Part shown: positions 44,768 to 51,257 of the stretch, piece after piece | How the letters are laid out: the number at the start of each line of letters is the position of its first letter | Numbering within the stretch: position 1 is the first letter of the stretch | From: Candidatus Nomurabacteria bacterium | Lineage (GTDB): Bacteria > Patescibacteriota > Minisyncoccia > Phycocordibacterales > UBA9973 | DNA: 51,257 nt | Direction: 5' to 3' | NCBI GenBank assembly: GCA_943356675.1 | Contig: CALRFQ010000005.1 | Coordinates: 1-51,257 of the forward strand | Position numbers and translations under genes: made by a program | Notes under the pieces: model-generated | Seen by the model: only the letters and a program-made list of their open reading frames with translations | What the model was told of the DNA's origin: nothing | The model's database searches: none

Positions 44768-46627
44768 ATGAAAAAATATATCTTTATCTTAACAATTTTA
44801 TCTTTACTAGTAGGTAATTTTGCTTATGCAAGAATTGATTTAAGCACTGATACAGATAAAGTTGCAGTAAATGATAATATTCTCTCAGTAAAAGTGGATT
44901 TCTTGGCAAATACCGCTCAAATAAATGCACAAAAAATAGTATACACAGGATCTACAAAAACAAGTGCCGGCACAGTACTTCAAGCGGTGTCTGGGTCGAT
45001 ATCTGTAAATTCAACTTCGAACCCAAATGTAAATGGCACAGCAACAATAACAATAAATTTAGATAAAGCAAAACATCCAACAGGTACTACTTTTACATTA
45101 TATTTAGCAGATAATGATGGCTCAAATTTTACTACATCATTTAATACACCGTCATCTTATAAAACTGCTGCGGGTTCTGGCGATTTTTATTATACTACTG
45201 GCTATGATTTAGGTGTAGCATCAAATTATTCTATTTACAAAAATGATATAAACAATAGCTTCTTTAGATTTACCACCTTAGCAGCATGCACCACAGCATG
45301 GCAAAAAGCTATAGATGATATGTATTCAACAGAAGGTATTGGTTACAGTAGAAAAACTATTAAATTTACTGAATGTTTTGAATCAAAAAATTTAATCCCA
45401 GCACTAAATACTTTTATAGGTAAACTTAAAGAATATGGCACATTCTCATCTTCAGTTCCATTTTATTACTATAGTTGGAACCAGTATGATAACACTTGGG
45501 GCGGATCAATAGGCTTTAAAACTAAAGATGCCTGTGATAAAAGAGAGAAACTTGAATTCGGAAAAGGAATAGTGTCACATTGTGCACCGTATAGTATTCC
45601 ACCAAAACAACCAGTGAGTTGGAATGGAAATGCTGTAAATGTAACACCAACCCCAAATACACCATATAAAGATGAGTATAAATTACTTGCCCCAATTCCT
45701 GGACTTACTGAGATAAATAGTACGACTACAATTAGTGACTATTTGAACATAATATTTAAAGTAGGTATCGGGCTCCTTATCGCACTCTCAGTGATAATGC
45801 TTGTCATACACGGCGTTCAATATATGGGCGATGAATCAGTATTCGGCAAGACGGAAGCTATGCACAGCATCCGCGCCACAATAGGAGGGCTACTACTCGC
45901 TCTTGGTGCTTATGCAATATTAAACACGATTAATCCTGATCTGGTAAATGGAAGTTTGAATATTAAGAAATTAAATTTTACAATAACGCCTACTAGTAGT
46001 AACACCTCAACAGGAGCTACATCAACTATGTGTGTAAAATCTGCAAATGATCCAAACCCTGATGACGCAAAAGGTTGGAAAATAGATATTAATGCTTATC
46101 CTCTTATAAGAGATGAATATATTCCAGCGATTGATAAAAATCTACCTCTGGGTGCCCAATACTTGTTAACAGCACATACAATCGCCGAAGGATTTTCTAA
46201 AACAAATGGTAGAGCATACCCAACTCATAATCCAGGTAATATAGGTAATACAGACCCAGCTGGATTACCCCTAGACTGTGGTGATTTTAGTACTATTCCA
46301 CCTGAGGGGAGAAAAGCAGTTTCTAAAAACTCATATTGTTTTAAAAATCTTACTGATGGAATTAATGCACAAGCTAAGCATTTTAGAATAGTAGCTAACA
46401 AAAATGCCACGTCTAAAGAGTCCTCCTATGTAGTAGGTGGAACTTATGCTGAATGTACATTAGGTGGAGTTCCTTATGACGGATCTCTATATCAATACCT
46501 GTGGATTTATGCTGGTGGTGCTAGGTTAGATAATGGTTATGCAAATATTATAATCGGATATTTTGACTCAAAAGGAAAAACAATAACAGCCAGAAGTAAA
46601 ATGTGGGATATTTATAATATAAAATAA
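44768..46627 (+). CDS. Exported protein with VirB2/TrbC-like two-TM segment and C-terminal lysozyme/lytic-enzyme-like domain
   Basis: YLNIIFKVGIGLLIALSVIMLVIHGVQYMGDESVFGKTEAMHSIRATIGGLLLALGAYAILNTINPDLV, then HTIAEGF..THNPGNIGNTD. Confidence 0.65.
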   Translation: MKKYIFILTILSLLVGNFAYARIDLSTDTDKVAVNDNILSVKVDFLANTAQINAQKIVYTGSTKTSAGTVLQAVSGSISVNSTSNPNVNGTATITINLDKAKHPTGTTFTLYLADNDGSNFTTSFNTPSSYKTAAGSGDFYYTTGYDLGVASNYSIYKNDINNSFFRFTTLAACTTAWQKAIDDMYSTEGIGYSRKTIKFTECFESKNLIPALNTFIGKLKEYGTFSSSVPFYYYSWNQYDNTWGGSIGFKTKDACDKREKLEFGKGIVSHCAPYSIPPKQPVSWNGNAVNVTPTPNTPYKDEYKLLAPIPGLTEINSTTTISDYLNIIFKVGIGLLIALSVIMLVIHGVQYMGDESVFGKTEAMHSIRATIGGLLLALGAYAILNTINPDLVNGSLNIKKLNFTITPTSSNTSTGATSTMCVKSANDPNPDDAKGWKIDINAYPLIRDEYIPAIDKNLPLGAQYLLTAHTIAEGFSKTNGRAYPTHNPGNIGNTDPAGLPLDCGDFSTIPPEGRKAVSKNSYCFKNLTDGINAQAKHFRIVANKNATSKESSYVVGGTYAECTLGGVPYDGSLYQYLWIYAGGARLDNGYANIIIGYFDSKGKTITARSKMWDIYNIK

Positions 46628-46628
46628 T

Positions 46629-47885
46629 ATGTCAAAAAAGTTATTAATGTTAATAATAGGGAGCATACTAATCCTAGGAGGGGTAGGGGTCTTCATATAC
46701 TACAAAACTGCTGCCACAACGACTGGAGCAAATACTGCGACGAGTACATTTAAAAGTTTCCTACCATTCGGACTTGGTAATAGCTCTGGCACTACAGCAG
46801 GCGACACTACAAACACAAATACAGTGGGTGGTGACACTACCTCAGGAGTAGGCACAGATGGTGCAGCCCCAAGAGATGTATTAACACAGGTCACTACTTA
46901 TGGAGTAACGGGGGCTAATTCTTTTATGGTTATGAAGGCCACACAACCAGGTGATACAAATACGGCTACTCAAAATGCCTCGGCTATAAAGTTTATTGAG
47001 AAATCAAATGGTCACATTCACCAGATATTTATAGATGATGGTCAGAGTTCAGAAATAGATAATTCTGCAATTCCAAATACTTATGAAGCATTATTTAGCT
47101 CTGCTGGTGATTCTGTGGTGTACAGATACTTAGATGATACAGGGAAGAACATACAGAGCTTCTTAAGTATAGTGGGTATGCCTAGTGGTCAGTACCTACC
47201 AGAAAATGTAATTTCTATTTCTTCCTCGCCAGCAAATTCATCGTTCTTCTATATTACAAAAGATGAAAAAAATAATGCAGTAGGAAACCTCTTCACCCCA
47301 GCGGGAAGTAAGAATGTAAAAGTATTTAAATCTCCATTCTCAGAGTGGAATACCGACTTCACTGGAGCTGAAAATGTATATCTTACAACGAAGCCATCCT
47401 ATAATACAGAGGGTTCTGTATATTCTCTAAACACTAGAACTGGCATATTTACAAAGGTTTTGAGTGGTATTAAAGGCTTAACTACAAAGGTTAATCAGGA
47501 TAATTCTAGAATGATTTACAGTAGTAATGAAGGTAATGGTCCTAAGCTTTATGTGTACAATATCCAAAGTCACGAGATAAAAGATACTGGACTATATAGC
47601 TTCGCAGATAAATGTGTCTTTGCTTTTAATAAGATAGATGCATACTGTGCTATTCCAAACACAAATCCTAAAATCCAAAACCCAGATCTATGGTACCAAG
47701 GACTTGAATCTTATTCAGATTCTATTTTCAAAGTAAATACAAATACTGGCACAATATCTCAAGTTATTGACACAAGCATAAAAGGCGAGATAGATGCTAC
47801 AAATCTATTCCTAGATAAAACAGAGAATAATTTATTCTTCACAAATAAAAAAGATTCCACTCTCTGGAATCTAAACCTAAAATAA
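46629..47885 (+). CDS. Membrane-anchored beta-propeller-like protein (418 aa)
   Basis: N-terminal TM, Thr/Gly-rich linker, repeated beta-blade-like segments. Confidence 0.6.
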   Translation: MSKKLLMLIIGSILILGGVGVFIYYKTAATTTGANTATSTFKSFLPFGLGNSSGTTAGDTTNTNTVGGDTTSGVGTDGAAPRDVLTQVTTYGVTGANSFMVMKATQPGDTNTATQNASAIKFIEKSNGHIHQIFIDDGQSSEIDNSAIPNTYEALFSSAGDSVVYRYLDDTGKNIQSFLSIVGMPSGQYLPENVISISSSPANSSFFYITKDEKNNAVGNLFTPAGSKNVKVFKSPFSEWNTDFTGAENVYLTTKPSYNTEGSVYSLNTRTGIFTKVLSGIKGLTTKVNQDNSRMIYSSNEGNGPKLYVYNIQSHEIKDTGLYSFADKCVFAFNKIDAYCAIPNTNPKIQNPDLWYQGLESYSDSIFKVNTNTGTISQVIDTSIKGEIDATNLFLDKTENNLFFTNKKDSTLWNLNLK

Positions 47886-47920
47886 AAATATAAAATCCCC
47901 GAAAGGGGATTTTATATTTT
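47885..47920. terminator. Bidirectional terminator
   Basis: AAAATATAAAATCCCC gaaa GGGGATTTTATATTTT, 16-bp perfect stem. Confidence 0.85.
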
Positions 47921-48388
47921 ATCGTTATCAAAATTTTCTACAAAGGTAATCACCACTTTTCTATCACGCCCTTCTCCCTTTGATTCAGTCTTAATATCTT
48001 TCATTTGCTCTAGGAACATATGCATCACTCTTCTCTCAAAGGCTGGCATAGGCTCGGCTTCAATACTGCTCTTGAAGTACCTAGCACGCTCTGCAAGCAT
48101 ATGAGCAGTAGCACGAATAGAATCCATATGTTGCTTCTGGTAACCATTCACATCAATTTGTAAGTTCCTAAGTGCCTCTTCTCCATGTTCTTTCTCAGCC
48201 ATTTTCTTCACGAGGTGATTGAATGATTTAAGAGCCTCACCATCACGACCAATAAGGAATCTAGAATCAGGAGTAGAGATAGAACACCAAAGTGTGTCGC
48301 CATCTTCTGTGAAGGTGCATTCATTTATCTTGCATCCTGTAAGAGCGCAAACATTTTCTACGATTGTTTTAATATTTTTTGTATCCAT
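47912..48388 (-). CDS. jag: Jag/KhpB KH-R3H RNA-binding protein
   Basis: FLIGRDGEALKSFNHLV (KH) and R3H-type C-terminus MPAFERRVMHMFL; downstream of yidC. Confidence 0.85.
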   Translation of the reverse strand: MDTKNIKTIVENVCALTGCKINECTFTEDGDTLWCSISTPDSRFLIGRDGEALKSFNHLVKKMAEKEHGEEALRNLQIDVNGYQKQHMDSIRATAHMLAERARYFKSSIEAEPMPAFERRVMHMFLEQMKDIKTESKGEGRDRKVVITFVENFDNDKI

Positions 48389-48391
48389 AAA

Positions 48392-49153
48392 TTAATTCAT
48401 GCGTTCTGCTACTACCTTTCCCACAGGAGTCGGCTTCGCAGGTAATGTTCTTCTAATATACATCTCTTGCAGAATAGTGTAAATATTACTTGTAACCCAA
48501 TAGATGGCTACACCTGCAGAGAATTTGTACGCAATGAAACCAATAAATACTGGGAGGATGTATTTTATGTTTATAGCCATAGAATCTGAGAGTTGTTCTT
48601 GGAAAGTCTGGTCCTCCTTTTTTACATTTGGGTCCTTCTTCGGTAGGGGACTTGCATAATAGCCTTGTAGAAATTGCGATACTCCAGCAAGTATTGCTAG
48701 AACTAGTGAATTACCATGAAGATCTAATACCCCTAGAAACATAGTATGCATACTGGTAGGCATCTGTATGAAGCTATATAAAGGACCTGTCTCAAGTGAA
48801 AGACCCCTCAAGAAAACATAATAAAGTGCAAATATCACTGGGAGCTGAACTAAAACAAGTAAAAGTCCTGAAAATGGATTAATATCATAATCCTTATATA
48901 ATGCAAAGGTTTTTTTAGCTTGTTCTTCTTTGTTTGGGAAGTCAGTCTTTATCTTCTTGAGCATTGGGGCCAGCTCTTTCATTATAATCTGACTCTTAAT
49001 AGACTTCTTGGATAGGGGGTAAAGTATGAATTTAACAAGAATTGTAAGGATAATAATAGCAAAGCCCACATCACCCATAGTGACATTGTTTATTATAAAT
49101 ATTAGAGCGTTATATATTGGCTGATAGAAAACTGTATTCCATAGTGTATGCAT
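48392..49153 (-). CDS. yidC: YidC/Oxa1 membrane protein insertase
   Basis: GDVGFAIIILTILVKFILYPLSKKSIKS; polytopic; canonical gene order. Confidence 0.93.
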   Translation of the reverse strand: MHTLWNTVFYQPIYNALIFIINNVTMGDVGFAIIILTILVKFILYPLSKKSIKSQIIMKELAPMLKKIKTDFPNKEEQAKKTFALYKDYDINPFSGLLLVLVQLPVIFALYYVFLRGLSLETGPLYSFIQMPTSMHTMFLGVLDLHGNSLVLAILAGVSQFLQGYYASPLPKKDPNVKKEDQTFQEQLSDSMAINIKYILPVFIGFIAYKFSAGVAIYWVTSNIYTILQEMYIRRTLPAKPTPVGKVVAERMN

Positions 49154-49194
49154 TCATCTATTGTACACGAGGAATGCATATTTTCAAACTGAAA

Positions 49195-49527
49195 CTATAA
49201 TAAAAGGTTGGCTTTTTTAAGCAAAGATATTACATCACTTGAAATATCCATCGAGCTAACATTTTTAGCTTCTTTTTTGAAGAAAAACACACCCACAGAG
49301 TTAGTTGTATTTAGGGGATAAAGTATTGAATAACCCTTTCTTCTAAGTTTATTTCTATCAACAGCGAGTTTGGCTACTGATTTTGGGGCTACAAAAGCAA
49401 AATGGCTATATAAATCAAGGCTTTTTGGCATATAACGCAAATAAAGAAGGTTCCCGTGTGTGGTTTTACCTTCCTTGAGCACTGTATCAAATAAAGACTT
49501 TGTGACTCTTCTATGCTTTGAGAGCAT
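49195..49527 (-). CDS. rnpA: Ribonuclease P protein component
   Basis: LSKHRRVTKSLFDTVLKEGK..VAPKSVAKLAVDRNKLRRKGY. Confidence 0.88.
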   Translation of the reverse strand: MLSKHRRVTKSLFDTVLKEGKTTHGNLLYLRYMPKSLDLYSHFAFVAPKSVAKLAVDRNKLRRKGYSILYPLNTTNSVGVFFFKKEAKNVSSMDISSDVISLLKKANLLL

Positions 49528-49532
49528 GAAAA

Positions 49533-49667
49533 TTAAATAGCGATCTTTGCGCGACCTTTTTGGCGTCTAGCTTTTAGAACTCTTTTACCATTTGGAGTCT
49601 TAGAACGCACGAGAAATCCGTGTGTTTTAGCTCTTTTTCTCTTATTTGGCTGGTATGTTTGAGACAT
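49533..49667 (-). CDS. rpmH: 50S ribosomal protein L34 (start revised from 49721)
   Basis: [44 protein letters not shown]. Confidence 0.95.
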   Translation of the reverse strand: MSQTYQPNKRKRAKTHGFLVRSKTPNGKRVLKARRQKGRAKIAI

Positions 49668-49713
49668 AGGACAAATATATACTAAAACAGGCCATAAAGC
49701 AAGTGTATAGGGG

Positions 49714-49741
49714 TTATCCACCTATTCACAGGTTATTAACA
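49714..49741. promoter_or_regulatory. Cluster of DnaA-box-like 9-mers upstream of dnaA
   Basis: TTATCCACC (49714-49722), CTATTCACA (49722-49730), TTATTAACA (49733-49741). Confidence 0.65.
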
Positions 49742-49783
49742 GGTTAATTAAGATATAGATTATTGCCCTAGGGAAAGAACTTG

Positions 49784-49789
49784 TATAAT
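49784..49789 (+). promoter_or_regulatory. -10 box of dnaA, 7 nt before the ATG
   Basis: TATAAT followed by agtaccc then ATG (49797). Confidence 0.65.
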
Positions 49790-49796
49790 AGTACCC

Positions 49797-51146
49797 ATGA
49801 TACCATTTAAAGACCTCTGGAATAGTTGCTTACTAGATATTGAGGCAAACACATCTCGCGCCAACTTCACAACTTGGTTTAAAAATACATCTATCGTAAA
49901 AGAAGATCAAGGAACTTTATATATTGGTGTACCAAATGAGTTTGTAAAAGACTGGCTCTACAATAAATTTCATAAATTAATAGTGAAGACTCTCATGACA
50001 CACGGGGGAGACATAAGAAGTGTTGAATATATAATAATTAAGTATGAACCTCAAACTACAGCAAAAGAAAATACTCAAATAAAACCTCAAACAAACAAAG
50101 AACTACCTCTTACTGATTTGTATATAAACAAAGAAGATAACTTAAACCCTAAATACACATTTAATTCTTTTATTGTGGGTCCTTTTAATGAGCTTGCATA
50201 TGCTGTGGCACAATCAATCCTAAATAATCCTGGTCACAACTACAATCCATTCTTTGTGTATGGAGGCACAGGGCTTGGTAAAACTCATATGATCCAATCA
50301 ATAGGAAATAGTATAAAAACAAAATACCCAAATAAGAAAATTTTGTATGTAAGCTTAGAGAGGTTCTCTATTGACTATGTGACTTCACTTCAAAATAAAA
50401 CTCCAAACGCCTTCAAAGAGAAATACAGAAAGTATGATGTAATAATAATGGATGACATCCAATTTATCTCAGGTAAAGATAAAACACAAGAAGAACTCTT
50501 TCATTTATTCAACACTCTATATGAAAGCAATAGGCAAATTATCTTTTCTTCAGATAAACACCCAAACTTCATTCAGGGTTTGGAAGAAAGATTACTATCA
50601 AGACTTTCCTCTGGTATGACAGTGCAAATAGTAGAGCCTGATTATGAATCAAGACTTGCTATAATTAAAGCCAAAATAACGCAAAACAACTACCAGCTTG
50701 ATGAAGATGTCATTTCTTATCTTGCAGCCTCTCTGGAGGGCAACATACGCGAATTAGAGGGTAGTCTAAACGCACTCATTGCCCAATCAAATCTAAAAAA
50801 TAAAAGTATTTCTCTTACTGAAGCTAAAGCTTTAATTAAAAACAACATAAAACCAAAAAAAAATGTGGCTATAAAAGAAATAGTGGCTACAATCGCTGAA
50901 TACTACAATATAGAAGAAGCTAGTATTTATGAAAAAACAAGAAGAAAAGAAATAGTAAGAGCTCGACAAGTAATAATGTATATACTCCGCGAAGACTTCA
51001 GTATTTCATACCCACTCATTGGCCAAAAGCTTGGGGGTAAAGATCATACAACAGTAATACACTCACATTTGAAAATTAAAAAAGATTTAATTACAGATCC
51101 GGGGTTAGTTCAAGAGATAGAGAAGATTAGAATCATGTTTAAATAG
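49797..51146 (+). CDS. dnaA: Chromosomal replication initiator DnaA
   Basis: NPFFVYGGTGLGKTHMIQSIG, IIMDDIQFISGKDKTQEELFH, C-terminal IGQKLGGKDHTTVIHSHLKI. Confidence 0.98.
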   Translation: MIPFKDLWNSCLLDIEANTSRANFTTWFKNTSIVKEDQGTLYIGVPNEFVKDWLYNKFHKLIVKTLMTHGGDIRSVEYIIIKYEPQTTAKENTQIKPQTNKELPLTDLYINKEDNLNPKYTFNSFIVGPFNELAYAVAQSILNNPGHNYNPFFVYGGTGLGKTHMIQSIGNSIKTKYPNKKILYVSLERFSIDYVTSLQNKTPNAFKEKYRKYDVIIMDDIQFISGKDKTQEELFHLFNTLYESNRQIIFSSDKHPNFIQGLEERLLSRLSSGMTVQIVEPDYESRLAIIKAKITQNNYQLDEDVISYLAASLEGNIRELEGSLNALIAQSNLKNKSISLTEAKALIKNNIKPKKNVAIKEIVATIAEYYNIEEASIYEKTRRKEIVRARQVIMYILREDFSISYPLIGQKLGGKDHTTVIHSHLKIKKDLITDPGLVQEIEKIRIMFK

Positions 51147-51147
51147 G

Positions 51148-51257
51148 TGTGGATAAAGATATGTGTAAATGTGGATAAGTAAGGTAAAAAAGCTAATAGG
51201 TTAATATTTTAAAAAATGATTAATGAGATATTAAAAATAAATAACTTTATAAAAAAC
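51148..51257. other. Candidate oriC (DnaA boxes plus AT-rich DUE-like region), truncated by window end
   Basis: Perfect TGTGGATAA at 51148-51156 and 51170-51178 (22 bp apart), degenerate box at 51162, then an almost pure A/T stretch to the window end. Confidence 0.7.

Overview
This window is AT-rich bacterial chromosome that looks like Candidate Phyla Radiation / Patescibacteria (Parcubacteria-like). That placement is inferred from gene families and architecture; no database search was possible. The right end carries the conserved origin neighbourhood: jag-yidC-rnpA-rpmH on the minus strand diverge from dnaA, with DnaA-box-like 9-mers on both sides of dnaA. The left half holds housekeeping genes (xth, Xer recombinase, rpsO, glmS, PGI/PMI-like isomerase, pnp, DksA/TraR zinc finger, YifB/ComM, UvrD-like helicase, rsmA), a threonine-catabolism pair (TDH-like epimerase plus KBL-like aminotransferase), two TrmB-like regulators, a Cas2/PaaX-like wHTH protein, a radical SAM protein and a LysM-M23 peptidase. 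The most distinctive region is 28.9-47.9 kb, a co-directional T4SS-like locus. It has VirB6-like, PrgI/VirB3-like, split VirB4, and VirB2-like plus lysozyme-like components, together with two giant exported proteins built from about 17 Asp-rich, two-Cys 'CSDGxDNDGxG..D..DPGCHTD' repeats. Unexplained non-coding structure includes: (i) a two-subtype family of ~100-130 bp hairpin elements, twice arranged as the same composite inverted pair, with apparent compensatory changes; (ii) -10 boxes ending almost exactly 6 nt before many start codons, suggesting widespread leaderless mRNAs; (iii) a hairpin leader on pnp; (iv) AGTAAGTA-type arrays in T4SS-locus gaps; (v) two candidate frameshifts; (vi) near absence of TGA stops. 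No rRNA, tRNA, CRISPR array or transposase was seen.
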